A stretch of DNA of 64,000 nucleotides, taken from positions 5,952,001 through 6,016,000 of the forward strand of contig NZ_CP187970.1 of the NCBI RefSeq assembly GCF_049942825.1, written 5' to 3'. Both the position numbers and the translations under genes were made by a program. Below are positions 8,767 to 18,144 of this stretch, in pieces; the stretch's first letter is position 1; every line of letters begins with the position of its first letter. The notes below the pieces were generated by a model. The model ran no database searches. It was not told the origin of the DNA and saw nothing but the letters and a program-made list of their open reading frames with translations. This DNA comes from Paenibacillus_G sp049942825 (GTDB lineage Bacteria; Bacillota; Bacilli; Paenibacillales; NBRC-103111).

Positions 8767-10605
8767 TTACTTCTTGTCGTCGACGACTTCATAATCGGCA
8801 TCCACTACGTTGTCTTTGCCCTTGCCGGCATTGCCCTGCGGCTCGCCGCCTTCAGGAGCGCCGCCCTGCTGGGACGCCTGCTCATACAGCTTCACGGACA
8901 GCTGCTGAACCACTTCGGTCAGCTGCTCGGTTGCCGCTTTGATCTCCTCGAGGTTGTCGCCTTCGAGCGCCTTCTTGACCTTCTCCTTGGCTTCGTTGGC
9001 TTTGTCGATCTCGGATTGGTCGACCTTGTCGCCGAGGTCCTTGATCGTTTTGTCAACGGAGTACACGAGCTGGTCCGCATTGTTGCGCACTTCGACGAGC
9101 TCTTTGCGCTTGCGGTCTTCCTCAGCGTGAGCTTCGGCTTCCTTCATCATGCGGTCGATCTCTTCATCGGAGAGGCCGCTCGAAGAAGTGATGGTGATCT
9201 TCTGACTCTTGCCCGTACCTTTATCCGTCGACGTTACGTTAACGATCCCGTTCGCGTCGATATCGAAGGTCACTTCGATCTGCGGAATGCCCCGCGGAGC
9301 CGGAGGAATGTCGCCGAGGATGAAGCGGCCCAGCGTCTTGTTGTCGGCTGCCATCGCACGCTCACCCTGCAGAACGTGGATTTCCACGCTAGGCTGGTTG
9401 TCGGCATAGGTCGTAAATACCTGCGACTTCGTCGTAGGGATCGTCGTGTTACGGTCGATCATCTTCGTGAAGACGCCGCCGGCCGTTTCGATACCCAGGG
9501 ACAATGGTGTAACGTCGAGCAGTACGACGTCTTTGACATCGCCCGTCAGGACGCCCGCTTGCACCGCCGCACCGAGGGCAACGACTTCGTCCGGGTTTAC
9601 GCCTTTGTGAGGCTCTTTGCCGATCAGGCGCTTAACAGCTTCCTGTACGGCTGGAATACGGGTCGAACCGCCGACGAGTACGACTTTGTCGATCTTGTCA
9701 GCCGACAGACCGGCATCGCTCAGCGCTTGACGGGTAGGACCCATCGTTCTTTCCACGAGTGTCGCGGACAGTTCTTCGAACTTCGCACGGGTCAGGGACA
9801 GCTCCAAGTGCTGCGGCACGCCGTCCACTACCGTGATGAACGGCAGGGAGATTTGCGTAGTCAGTACGCCGGAGAGTTCTTTCTTCGCCTTCTCTGCCGC
9901 ATCCTTCAGACGCTGAACCGCCGCTTTGTCCTTGCTGAGGTCGATGCCGTGCTCTTTTTTGAACTCGGCTACGAGGTGGTCGATGATGACTTGGTCGAAG
10001 TCGTCGCCGCCAAGACGGTTGTCACCGGAGGTTGCTTTTACTTCGAAGAAGCCGTCGCCGAGCTCAAGGATCGACACGTCGAACGTACCGCCGCCGAGGT
10101 CATATACGAGGATCGTCTGGTCTTCGGACTTCTCAAGACCGTAGGCCAGGGCTGCTGCCGTAGGCTCGTTGACGATACGCAGCACTTCGAGGCCCGCGAT
10201 CTTGCCCGCATCCTTCGTCGCTTGACGCTGGCTATCGTTGAAGTAAGCCGGAACCGTAATGACCGCTTGTGTTACCGTCTGGCCGAGGTAAGCTTCCGCA
10301 TCGGCCTTCAGCTTCTGGAGGATCATCGCGGAAATTTCTTGTGCGGAGTAGTCCGTACCGTCGATGTTCTCTTTATGGTTCGTACCCATGTAGCGCTTGA
10401 TCGACATGATCGTGCGGTCCGGGTTCGTGATCGCCTGGCGCTTCGCCGTTTCGCCAACTACACGCTCGCCGTCTTTCTTGAAGCCCACCACGGATGGAGT
10501 CGTACGGTTTCCTTCCGGGTTAGGAATAACTACCGCCTCGCCGCCTTCCATAACGGCTACGCAGGAGTTCGTGGTACCGAGGTCAATACCGATTACTTTA
10601 CTCAT
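8767..10605 (-). CDS. dnaK: Molecular chaperone DnaK (Hsp70)
   Basis: ATP-dependent Hsp70 chaperone, 612 residues. It has the N-terminal ATPase signature GIDLGTTNSCVAVMEGG, the Hsp70 signature VYDLGGGTFDVSIL, the interdomain linker DVVLLDVTPLSLGIET, the substrate-binding domain, and a C-terminal lid with a Gly/Pro/Gln-rich tail ending DADYEVVDDKK. The 24-residue ATPase insertion of Gram-negative DnaK is absent, as expected for Firmicutes. GGAGG precedes the ATG by ten bases. It lies between grpE and dnaJ in the HrcA-controlled operon. Confidence 0.98.
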   Translation of the reverse strand: MSKVIGIDLGTTNSCVAVMEGGEAVVIPNPEGNRTTPSVVGFKKDGERVVGETAKRQAITNPDRTIMSIKRYMGTNHKENIDGTDYSAQEISAMILQKLKADAEAYLGQTVTQAVITVPAYFNDSQRQATKDAGKIAGLEVLRIVNEPTAAALAYGLEKSEDQTILVYDLGGGTFDVSILELGDGFFEVKATSGDNRLGGDDFDQVIIDHLVAEFKKEHGIDLSKDKAAVQRLKDAAEKAKKELSGVLTTQISLPFITVVDGVPQHLELSLTRAKFEELSATLVERTMGPTRQALSDAGLSADKIDKVVLVGGSTRIPAVQEAVKRLIGKEPHKGVNPDEVVALGAAVQAGVLTGDVKDVVLLDVTPLSLGIETAGGVFTKMIDRNTTIPTTKSQVFTTYADNQPSVEIHVLQGERAMAADNKTLGRFILGDIPPAPRGIPQIEVTFDIDANGIVNVTSTDKGTGKSQKITITSSSGLSDEEIDRMMKEAEAHAEEDRKRKELVEVRNNADQLVYSVDKTIKDLGDKVDQSEIDKANEAKEKVKKALEGDNLEEIKAATEQLTEVVQQLSVKLYEQASQQGGAPEGGEPQGNAGKGKDNVVDADYEVVDDKK

Positions 10606-10660
10606 GAGGAAAAGGCCTCCTTAGAATATCATGTTGAATCTTAGGTCATCATCTATATAC

Positions 10661-11251
10661 TTATGAGCTCACTTTAACCATGGCCGGACGAAGAACCTTA
10701 TCCTTGAGGAGGTAGCCCTTCTGGACTTCTTCCACAACGATGCCTTCTTCGTATTCTTCCGACTCCACCTGCATGATGGCCTGGTGGAACTCAGGGTTGA
10801 ACGGAGTGCCCACTGCTTCCATAGGCTTCAAGCCTTCGTTCGCAAGCACACCGTCCAGCTGACGGAAGATCATGTCGACTCCCTTGATGAGGGCGTCGTA
10901 GTCTTTATTGTCACGGCTGGCTGCCATAGCCCGCTCGAAGTTATCCACAACGGGGAGAAGCTGCTCGATCAGTTTCAGCGAAGCATACTTGGCGAAATCT
11001 TCCTTCTCCTTCAGCGTACGCCGGCGGAAGTTGTCGAAGTCGGCTTGTGCGCGCAGTACGCGTCCCTGCTGCTCTTCGAGCTGCTTCTTCAGCTGTTCGA
11101 TCTCCTGGTTGACCGCGTTCTGCTCCACTTCCGCTTCCCCTTGGGCCGCTTCCGTTTCGCCGTTTTCATATGTAGCCTTCGCTTCCTGTTCTGCTGCGTC
11201 GCCGGCTGCTTCCGGGTTTACCCCTGCGCCGTCTTTTTGTTCCGTATTCAA
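10661..11251 (-). CDS. grpE: Nucleotide exchange factor GrpE
   Basis: Releases ADP from DnaK. 196 residues from the start chosen here. It has an acidic disordered N-terminus, a long coiled coil (about 55-110) and the C-terminal beta-wing with GMEAVGTPFNPEFH-like residues (seen as PMEAVGTPFNPEFHQAIM). The start is TTG at 11251, because an AAGGAGGTGA site lies eight bases upstream; the longer frame to 11314 has no ribosome site. The gap of about 140 bases to the chaperonin gene shows no convincing promoter. Confidence 0.95.
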   Translation of the reverse strand: MNTEQKDGAGVNPEAAGDAAEQEAKATYENGETEAAQGEAEVEQNAVNQEIEQLKKQLEEQQGRVLRAQADFDNFRRRTLKEKEDFAKYASLKLIEQLLPVVDNFERAMAASRDNKDYDALIKGVDMIFRQLDGVLANEGLKPMEAVGTPFNPEFHQAIMQVESEEYEEGIVVEEVQKGYLLKDKVLRPAMVKVSS

Positions 11252-11390
11252 TATTGTCACCTCCTTAACCGATTCGGCTGTGAAAACGGCTGACCGGCAG
11301 CCGTCCCACTCCATTCCTGCTCATTATCGTAGTGTATCCATAGATAGAGGAGTTGCAAACCTCCGGCTTTGCGGCCAGGCAGGGCCGAGG

Positions 11391-12935
11391 CTACTCCTCG
11401 GTCCGCGGCTGCCGCATCTTGATGACCGTGTGGATGCGCAGGATCGCCGCCGCCACTTCGCCGGCCGCCTGCAGCGCATGAAGCTTCACGTCGGCCGGGT
11501 CCATGACCCCGATCGCCGCCATGTCGGTCACCGCGCCCGTGTCACAGTCGATCGCGAGCGCATCATTGCCGGTGGCGATCTGCGCCGCTTTGACCTCCTC
11601 GACCTTCTCCAGCGGGTTGTACCCCGCATTGACGACGATCTGGGCCAGCGGCCGGCGCAGCGCCTCGGCGACGGCGGCGATGCCGAAGCCTTCCATGCCC
11701 TGCACCGTCTCGCGGTAGCGCTCGAGCTCGTGGGCCACGGCCGCTTCGGCGGATCCGCCGCCCGGCAGGCAGCCGCCGCGCAGCGCCGCCTGGACGCTCG
11801 ATGCCGCGTCCTTCGCGATCCGCAGGCGTTCGCCGATCACCTCGCTGGTCGAGGCTCCGACCACGATGGTGACCTGGGCGCGGCCCTTGCCCTCGCCCAT
11901 CCGGACGCTCTCGAGCCGCTCGTCGTAGGAGACGTGGCCCGCGTAGCCGAGGTACCCCGCCAGCTCTTCGGCCGGCTTGCCGAAACCGGTGCGCCGCAGC
12001 GGACGCGCCCCGGTATAGTCGGCAATACGCCGAAGATCCGCGCGGGAGATCCGCTGCAGGACCATGATGCCGTGGTCCGTGCAGAACTGCTCGGCCTCGG
12101 GGTCAACGCCCCGGTCCGAGGCGATGAAGCCGACCTGCAGCTCCACGAGCTTCGGCAGCAGGGAGCGGAACTGCTCCCGCAGCTGCATCTGCTTCTGAAA
12201 GCCGGAGTCGGTCATCAGCGCCTCGTCATGCACCGACTCGGGCTCGAACGCGTCCTGGAACAGGAGCACGCGGGCCGAGTCCGGCGGGAAATCCGGCTGG
12301 GCGTTCGCCGGGCGCTTTTGGATGAGCAGCCCAGGCCATACTTCATTTTGCGCCCTGCTATGGGATACGATCGTGTCCGAGAATCGAAACTGCGCATCCC
12401 GCATCTTGGGCAGGCCCAGCTTCTTCGCGCCTTCGATCACAAGCCGGGCGAGGTCTTCGTTCTCACGTCCGGCGACATAAGCGATCGAGTGCAGCTGCGG
12501 ATCCTCCAGCCCCTCGAGCGGGCGGGCCCGCTTCGCGAGCATGCGCAGCCCCGCAGCCACGCCTTCCTGCACGCCCCGCACCACCTTGGCTACAGGTACG
12601 CCCCGCGTAACCTGGGCGGTGCCTTCGGCCACGATCGCGCCGGCAAGCACGGTCGCGGTCGTCGTCCCGTCGCCGATCTGCTCCTGCTGGGAGCGGGCGA
12701 CCTGGATGAGCAGCCGCGCGGCCGGGTGAGTGACATCCATCTGTTCGAGAATCGTCACCCCGTCGTTGGTGATGATGACTTCCCCGCGGGGGCCGACGAG
12801 CATCGTATCCAGCCCCTTCGGCCCAAGAGTCCCTTCGACCGCCGAGGTGATGGCCCGGATCGCTCCCGCGTTGTTGCGGAGCGTCGCGTAGGCTTCTTCG
12901 CCTTCCCCGCCGGCCGGCTTCACGCCGCCGCTCAT
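11391..12935 (-). CDS. Group III (archaeal thermosome-like) chaperonin
   Basis: A 514-residue chaperonin of the TCP-1/thermosome lineage, not GroEL. Seen: the ATP-pocket motifs GPKGLDTMLVG (about 38-48), ITNDGVTILEQM (about 55-66), GDGTTTATVLAG (about 88-99) and GGCLPGGGSAEAAVAHEL (about 387-404), and a C-terminal MDPADVKLHALQAAGEVAAA that corresponds to the thermosome EP-x-RVK region. Residues about 230-275 match the helical protrusion that forms the built-in lid of Group II chaperonins, so no GroES should be needed. Known: bacterial Group III chaperonins occur in a limited set of bacteria such as Carboxydothermus, often by dnaK. I start at 12935, where ATG overlaps the hrcA stop as ATGA; an ATG at 12944 is the alternative. 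It lies inside the CIRCE-controlled operon, so heat induction with DnaK is inferred. Confidence 0.93.
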   Translation of the reverse strand: MSGGVKPAGGEGEEAYATLRNNAGAIRAITSAVEGTLGPKGLDTMLVGPRGEVIITNDGVTILEQMDVTHPAARLLIQVARSQQEQIGDGTTTATVLAGAIVAEGTAQVTRGVPVAKVVRGVQEGVAAGLRMLAKRARPLEGLEDPQLHSIAYVAGRENEDLARLVIEGAKKLGLPKMRDAQFRFSDTIVSHSRAQNEVWPGLLIQKRPANAQPDFPPDSARVLLFQDAFEPESVHDEALMTDSGFQKQMQLREQFRSLLPKLVELQVGFIASDRGVDPEAEQFCTDHGIMVLQRISRADLRRIADYTGARPLRRTGFGKPAEELAGYLGYAGHVSYDERLESVRMGEGKGRAQVTIVVGASTSEVIGERLRIAKDAASSVQAALRGGCLPGGGSAEAAVAHELERYRETVQGMEGFGIAAVAEALRRPLAQIVVNAGYNPLEKVEEVKAAQIATGNDALAIDCDTGAVTDMAAIGVMDPADVKLHALQAAGEVAAAILRIHTVIKMRQPRTEE

Positions 12936-13966
12936 TTGTACCATCTTCCCATGAGCTTCGTCATATCCTTCGACAGGTAATCGAGCAGCCGGATCACCCG
13001 GGCGTAATCCATCCGTGTCGGCCCGAGGATGCCGATCGTGCCAAGCAGCTGTCCGTCCATCGAGTAGGACGCGGTGATAAGAGAGCAGTCGTTCACGGCT
13101 TCCATCTTGTTCTCACTGCCGATGCGCACCTGGATGCCGCCGGCCCCGGCCGTTCCTTCGAAAAGCTGGATGAGACGCGGCGCTTCCCCGAGCAGGTCGA
13201 GTATGCTTTTGACCTTATCGACGTCCTTGAACTCCGGCTGCGTCAGCATATTCGTCGTCCCGCCGAGGAAGATCCGTTCCTCCTCGTCTTTGTTCATGAC
13301 GACGTCGATCATACCGAGAAGCTCCTCGTAACCGGAGACGTAGGAGCTCATCTCCGCCGCAATCTCGCTGTAGAGTTTCGATTTGAAATGGAGCAGCGGA
13401 ACGTTCTGCAGCCGGGCGTTCAGGATGTTGACGAACTTCTCGATCTCGGACATCGGGATGCCCTCGGGAATCGTCACCGTCTTGTTCTCGACCTGGCCGG
13501 TGTTCGTTACGATAATCGCCACAGCCGTACGCTCATTCAGCGGTACGATCTGCAGATGCTTCATCGTCGTGCCGAGCATCTCCGGCCCCATGACGATGGA
13601 CGTATAGCTGGTCAGATTCGAGAGAATCATCGCCACCTGCTGGATGATCCGCTCCATCTCCTGCATTTTGTCCGCAAAAAACCGCTTGATGAGGTCCACC
13701 TCTTGAAACTCCTGGTTCTCCGCATAGGTCATCAGGTGATCCACATAATACCGGTAGCCCTTATGCGAAGGAATCCGGCCGGCCGACGTATGCGGCTGCT
13801 CCAGGAACCCCATCTCCTCGAGGTCGGACATTTCATTACGAATGGTGGCGGGGGAAAACCCCACATTACCGCGCTTGGAGATGCTGCGGGAGCCTACCGG
13901 CTCTGCTGAACGAATGTAATCATCTACGATGGCACTAAGAATCTGTCGCTGGCGTTCGGTCAACAT
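12932..13966 (-). CDS. hrcA: Heat-inducible transcription repressor HrcA
   Basis: Repressor of class I heat-shock genes that binds CIRCE. 344 residues, the usual length. It has an N-terminal winged helix (1-90; SISKRGNVGFSPATIRNEMS), a GAF-like middle domain, and the dimerisation/inserted domain ending IGILGPTRMDYARVIRLLDY. AGGTGG lies eight bases before the ATG. It is first in the operon, about 120 bases downstream of the CIRCE element, so it represses itself and all genes down to dnaJ. Its TGA stop overlaps the chaperonin ATG. Confidence 0.97.
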   Translation of the reverse strand: MLTERQRQILSAIVDDYIRSAEPVGSRSISKRGNVGFSPATIRNEMSDLEEMGFLEQPHTSAGRIPSHKGYRYYVDHLMTYAENQEFQEVDLIKRFFADKMQEMERIIQQVAMILSNLTSYTSIVMGPEMLGTTMKHLQIVPLNERTAVAIIVTNTGQVENKTVTIPEGIPMSEIEKFVNILNARLQNVPLLHFKSKLYSEIAAEMSSYVSGYEELLGMIDVVMNKDEEERIFLGGTTNMLTQPEFKDVDKVKSILDLLGEAPRLIQLFEGTAGAGGIQVRIGSENKMEAVNDCSLITASYSMDGQLLGTIGILGPTRMDYARVIRLLDYLSKDMTKLMGRWYK

Positions 13967-14087
13967 AAATCATCCCACCTTTACCCTGGTACATGGCCTT
14001 GCCGCTTATATAAACCCCTAGAAGCTGAATGACTTAAGAACATTACAAAGGGCCGCGCAGAGAGAAAACCCTCTGACGGGCTTGTCG

Positions 14088-14114
14088 TTAGCACTCCTTC
14101 GAAGTGAGTGCTAA
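14088..14114. promoter_or_regulatory. CIRCE operator (HrcA-binding site)
   Basis: TTAGCACTC-N9-GAGTGCTAA, a perfect match to the CIRCE consensus. It sits immediately downstream of the -10 box of the hrcA promoter, where bound HrcA would block initiation. It is the only CIRCE I see in the window. Confidence 0.97.
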
Positions 14115-14123
14115 GCTAATACA

Positions 14124-14153
14124 AAAATAACAGACCCAAAGGGTCTGTGTCAA
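14124..14153 (-). promoter_or_regulatory. Sigma-A promoter of the hrcA-chaperonin-grpE-dnaK-dnaJ operon
   Basis: On the minus strand TTGACA (14148-14153), an 18-base spacer, then TATTTT (14124-14129) with an extended -10 TGT just upstream. The CIRCE element begins about ten bases further downstream. Confidence 0.8.
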
Positions 14154-14154
14154 G

Positions 14155-14622
14155 TCAATCCAGTCGTTTGAGCACCGCGATTTCATCGCAGCAGTGCTGT
14201 TTTTTGCAGTGGATGCAGTCGCGCCACACCTTCTCCGGGAAGATCTCTTTGGGCACGACGCTAAACCCGCTGCGTTCAAAGAATTTGTCTTCATAGGTCA
14301 GCGCCATCAGCTTCGGAATGCCCTGCTTTCTCGCCTCCTGCTCCAGCAGCGAGACGATCGCTTTGCCGATCCCCTGCCCCTTGTGCCCTTCCGTAACGCC
14401 GAGCGACCGGATCTCCACGAGATCCTGTCCGAGCCGGGTCAGGGAGCCGCAGCCTACGAGCTCATCGCCGATCTCTGCAACGACGAACGTATCGAGCTGT
14501 GCCGCGAGCGTCTCCCGGGTGCGCGGAAGCATAATTCCTTTCTCCGCATACCCTTGAATAATATGATACAGTCTGTCAATATCCTGCTCCACCGCTTTGC
14601 GGCAGGTTAATGTCGTCGTCAT
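14155..14622 (-). CDS. GNAT-family N-acetyltransferase (ArgA-like domain)
   Basis: A 155-residue acetyl-CoA-dependent transferase. The acetyl-CoA loop is VTEGHKGQGIGKAIVSLLEQ (about 78-97), followed by KLMALTYEDKFFERSGF. The C-terminus has a cysteine cluster (CIHCKKQHCCDE) typical of the COG1246/ArgA-like N-acetyltransferase subgroup. The substrate could be glutamate or another amine; sequence does not decide. It has its own promoter (TTGATG-17-TATATT) and its stop lies at the hrcA promoter, so it is not part of the heat-shock operon. It is inserted between hemW and hrcA relative to B. subtilis. Confidence 0.85.
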   Translation of the reverse strand: MTTTLTCRKAVEQDIDRLYHIIQGYAEKGIMLPRTRETLAAQLDTFVVAEIGDELVGCGSLTRLGQDLVEIRSLGVTEGHKGQGIGKAIVSLLEQEARKQGIPKLMALTYEDKFFERSGFSVVPKEIFPEKVWRDCIHCKKQHCCDEIAVLKRLD

Positions 14623-14777
14623 TGCAGATCCCCACCATTCCCTCTAAGTCTGCCTTCAAGAGCGAGCCGGCCCGGACACTCCGTGAGGAGCATGCGGCCG
14701 AGTCTTCTCAAGGTCGATATCCGCGTGCATCCCCTTTAGGCTGCCGCCTCTATCAACTGAAGAAAATCATATGAATA

Positions 14778-14806
14778 AATATACAACACGACGTATAATC
14801 CATCAA
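14778..14806 (-). promoter_or_regulatory. Sigma-A-type promoter of the GNAT gene
   Basis: Minus strand TTGATG (14801-14806), a 17-base spacer, TATATT (14778-14783), in an AT-rich patch between hemW and the acetyltransferase gene. Confidence 0.55.
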
Positions 14807-14823
14807 CCCATTTTTTGAACCGT

Positions 14824-16002
14824 TCAGATCTTTTTTTGCTCCGCGAGCCCTAAAAATTCACCGAACACCTCGTTGCCGAGCAGAATGCCCTGCGAGCTCA
14901 GACGGTACCCTTCCGCCGTGTTCTCCAGCAGCCCCTTCCCGCACAGCGTGCCAAGCACGCCGCCGAAGACGGATTCGAGAGAACGCCCGAACTGGAACTC
15001 AAAATCGCTGCCCTTCACGCCCTGCAGCATCCGCAGTCCGACCATCATGAAGTCCTCCATCGCTTCCTCCACGGTGATCTCCTCCGTGCTGAGCAGCGGG
15101 CGTCCCTTGCGCGTCGCATCGATATACGGCTGCACGCCCTTGATATTGACATGCCGCAAGCCGTGCACATACCCGTGCGCCCCGGCGCCCAGGCCGTAGT
15201 AGCTCTGGTTGCGCCAGTACATCGCGTTGTGCCGGCTCTCATACCCCGGCCGCGCGAAGTTGCTGATCTCGTACTGTCCGTACCCTTCGCTCTTCAGCCG
15301 CTCCATCAGGGCGAGGAACATCTCGAGCTCCGCCTCTTCTTCCGGGAGCTTCAGTTCGCCGCGCTGGTACAGGGTGTGAAACAGCGTATTCTCCTCCACC
15401 TTCAGGCTGTAGATCGAATAGTGGGGCAAGTCCAACGCCAGCGCCTTCGTCAGCGTATCCTGCATGATCTGCGGCGTCTGGCCCGGCAGACCGAACATCA
15501 GGTCGATCGACAGGTTCGTGAAGCCGGCCTTCCTTGCATTCTCCAGACTCCGGTAGACGTCGTCGGTGTTGTGAATGCGTCCGATGCCCTCGAGCAGCCC
15601 GTTATCGAACGACTGCACCCCGAACGAGATGCGGTTGACCCCGCCCTCTCGCATCGCCTGGAGCTTCTCCAGGTCCGTCGTGCCCGGATTCGCCTCCATC
15701 GTGAATTCGATATGCTCCGACCAGTTCGGAAAATAGCGCTTCACGCCCTCCAGAAACACCTTCATCTGCGGAGGCGTCAGCACGGTCGGCGTCCCGCCGC
15801 CCACGAAGATCGTCTGAATCTCCCCCGGCGGGACGAGACGGACGGTCTCGGCCATCTCCCTCTCCAGCGCTTCGAGATAATCCATCACAGGCTGTCCCTT
15901 GAGCACATAGGAATTAAAATCGCAGTAGTGGCACTTGTTCGTACAGAACGGGATATGAATGTATACCGCCGCCGGCGTTTGTTCTAGGTGCATTCTATGC
16001 AT
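14824..16002 (-). CDS. hemW: Radical SAM heme chaperone HemW
   Basis: Heme-binding radical-SAM protein thought to deliver heme to respiratory enzymes; long annotated as oxygen-independent coproporphyrinogen oxidase. 392 residues. The cluster motif is C20-x3-C24-x2-C27 followed by D28-F29. The phenylalanine rather than a fourth cysteine is the known mark of HemW as opposed to HemN. Further motifs are FVGGGTPTVL and FGVQSFDNGLLEGIGR, and the C-terminal HemN_C domain is present. The ATG at 16002 has GGAGGG seven bases upstream; the frame extends far upstream but without similarity. It follows lepA, as in Bacillus. Confidence 0.94.
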   Translation of the reverse strand: MHRMHLEQTPAAVYIHIPFCTNKCHYCDFNSYVLKGQPVMDYLEALEREMAETVRLVPPGEIQTIFVGGGTPTVLTPPQMKVFLEGVKRYFPNWSEHIEFTMEANPGTTDLEKLQAMREGGVNRISFGVQSFDNGLLEGIGRIHNTDDVYRSLENARKAGFTNLSIDLMFGLPGQTPQIMQDTLTKALALDLPHYSIYSLKVEENTLFHTLYQRGELKLPEEEAELEMFLALMERLKSEGYGQYEISNFARPGYESRHNAMYWRNQSYYGLGAGAHGYVHGLRHVNIKGVQPYIDATRKGRPLLSTEEITVEEAMEDFMMVGLRMLQGVKGSDFEFQFGRSLESVFGGVLGTLCGKGLLENTAEGYRLSSQGILLGNEVFGEFLGLAEQKKI

Positions 16003-16093
16003 CGGCGTTCCCTCCTGCGCCCGTCCGGGCGCTCTTCTTTTATTTAACCCGGCCCCGCTCCGATAACTCGAAGCCGCCGGCTTTCGTCCCCAA

Positions 16094-16146
16094 ATCAAAA
16101 GCAGGTGCCGGGCTCCCCGCAAGGGGGAGTCCGAAAGCACCTGCCG
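16094..16146 (-). terminator. Intrinsic terminator of lepA
   Basis: Minus strand GCAGGTGC and CGGACTCCCC pair with CGGGGAG and GCACCTGC, followed by TTTTGATTT. It begins 12 bases after the lepA stop. Confidence 0.85.
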
Positions 16147-16157
16147 GCGTATCTGTC

Positions 16158-17972
16158 TTAGTTGTCGTCGAGCTTCAGGACCGCCATGAACGCTTCCTGC
16201 GGCACCTCTACGCTGCCGACCTGCTTCATGCGCTTCTTGCCCTCTTTCTGCTTCTCGAGGAGCTTCCGCTTCCGCGAGATATCGCCCCCGTAACACTTGG
16301 CAAGAACGTTCTTGCGCATCGCCTTGACCGTTTCGCGGGCGATGATCTTTTGGCCGATGGCCGCCTGGATCGGCACCTCGAACATCTGGCGGGGGATGAG
16401 CTCGCGCAGCTTCTCGCAGATGATGCGGCCGCGGTTGTAGGCGCGGTCGCGGTGCACGATGAACGACAGGGCATCGACCTGCTCGCCGTTCAGCATGATG
16501 TCCATCTTCACGAGGTTCGACTGCTTGTAGCCCGACACCTCATAATCGAAGGAAGCATAGCCCCGGGTGCTCGACTTCAGCTGGTCGAAGAAGTCGTACA
16601 CGATCTCGGACAGCGGGATGTCGTACTTCAGCGTCACCCGCGTTGCATCGAGGTATTCCATCGTATTATACTCGCCGCGCTTGTTCTGGCACAGCTCCAT
16701 GATCGTTCCGACGTAATCCTTCGGCACGATGATCGAAGCCTTGACGTAAGGCTCTTCGACATAATCGATCTTGCCCGGCTCCGGGAACAGCGAAGGGTTC
16801 TCGATGCTGAGCACATTGCCGTTGGTCTCATGCACCTTGAACACTACGCTCGGCGCCGTGGTGATCAGCGGAATATCGAACTCCCGCTCGATGCGCTCCT
16901 GGATCACATCCATATGCAGCAGTCCGAGGAAGCCGCAGCGGAAGCCGAAGCCCAGCGCCGTCGAAGTCTCCGGCTCGAAGCTCAGCGACGCGTCGTTGAG
17001 CTGCAGCTTCTCGAGCGCTTCGCGCAGGTCGTTGTAATCGCTCGTCTCGATCGGGTACAGTCCGCAGAACACCATGGGGTTGATCTTGCGGTAGCCCGGC
17101 AGCGGTTCCGGCGTCGGGTTCTTCGCGTCGGTGACCGTGTCCCCGACCCGTGTGTCACCGACATTCTTGATGCCGGCCACGATAAAGCCTACGTCGCCCA
17201 CTTCGAGTGACTCCACTGTGCTCATCCGCGGCTTGAACGCCCCGACTTCAATGACGTCGAATACCGCTTCGGTCGCCATGAACTTGATCTTGGAACCCGC
17301 GCGGATCGAGCCGTCCACTACCCGCACGTAGACGATAACGCCCTTGTACGGATCGTAGTGGGAGTCGAAAATAAGGGCCTTCAGCGGGTTATCCGACTGC
17401 CCGGTCGGCGCCGGCACCTTCTGGACGACCTGCTCCAGGATTTCCTTGATCCCGATGCCCGCCTTGGCGGAAGCCAGCACCGCTTCGCTCGCGTCCAGGC
17501 CGATGACATCTTCGACTTCGGTCTTCACGCGTTCAGGGTCAGCGCTCGGCAGGTCGATCTTGTTGATGACCGGCAGAATCTCGAGGTTGTTGTCTAGGGC
17601 GAGGTACACGTTCGCCAGCGTCTGCGCCTCGATCCCCTGTGCCGCGTCCACCACCAGCAGCGCGCCTTCACAGGCCGCCAGGCTTCGGGAGACCTCGTAC
17701 GTGAAGTCGACGTGTCCCGGGGTGTCGATCAGGTTCAATATATAATCCTCGCCGTCGTCGGCGCGGTAGTTCAGCCGTACAGCCTGCAGCTTGATCGTGA
17801 TGCCGCGTTCGCGCTCGAGCTCCATCTGGTCGAGCACCTGTTCCTGCATTTCGCGCGAGGTAAGCGCTCCGGTAAACTCAAGAATACGGTCCGCCAGCGT
17901 CGATTTTCCGTGGTCGATATGGGCGATAATGCTAAAGTTTCTGATTTTCTTCTGTCTGGCCTGAATATCCAT
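16158..17972 (-). CDS. lepA: Translation elongation factor 4 (LepA)
   Basis: Ribosome-binding GTPase LepA/EF4, 604 residues. G motifs: AHIDHGKST (G1), DTPGHVDF (G3) and NKID (G4). Domains II, III and V follow, then the LepA-specific C-terminal domain, with CYGGDISRKRKLLEKQKEGK near 570. This tail, and the absence of EF-G domain IV, identify LepA. It lies downstream of spoIIP and the yqxA-like gene with a terminator between, so it probably has its own promoter. Confidence 0.97.
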   Translation of the reverse strand: MDIQARQKKIRNFSIIAHIDHGKSTLADRILEFTGALTSREMQEQVLDQMELERERGITIKLQAVRLNYRADDGEDYILNLIDTPGHVDFTYEVSRSLAACEGALLVVDAAQGIEAQTLANVYLALDNNLEILPVINKIDLPSADPERVKTEVEDVIGLDASEAVLASAKAGIGIKEILEQVVQKVPAPTGQSDNPLKALIFDSHYDPYKGVIVYVRVVDGSIRAGSKIKFMATEAVFDVIEVGAFKPRMSTVESLEVGDVGFIVAGIKNVGDTRVGDTVTDAKNPTPEPLPGYRKINPMVFCGLYPIETSDYNDLREALEKLQLNDASLSFEPETSTALGFGFRCGFLGLLHMDVIQERIEREFDIPLITTAPSVVFKVHETNGNVLSIENPSLFPEPGKIDYVEEPYVKASIIVPKDYVGTIMELCQNKRGEYNTMEYLDATRVTLKYDIPLSEIVYDFFDQLKSSTRGYASFDYEVSGYKQSNLVKMDIMLNGEQVDALSFIVHRDRAYNRGRIICEKLRELIPRQMFEVPIQAAIGQKIIARETVKAMRKNVLAKCYGGDISRKRKLLEKQKEGKKRMKQVGSVEVPQEAFMAVLKLDDN

Positions 17973-18077
17973 CGGCAGCTAAACCTCACTAACCTGCAAT
18001 TTTTACAATACTTCTTATTATAGCAGTTGTGGGGCCCTGCATCAATGTACCCCGCCTATGGGATTTCAACCTACGCC

Positions 18078-18130
18078 GAAAAAGGGCGCTCCCCAGCACC
18101 GCAGCTGCCGCCGCGATACGGGAACGCCCT
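18078..18130 (-). terminator. Intrinsic terminator after the yqxA-like gene
   Basis: Minus strand AGGGCGTTCCC pairs with GGGGAGCGCCC around a GC-rich inner stem, followed by TTTTT. Confidence 0.8.
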
Positions 18131-18144
18131 CCCCTGGCTTGACG

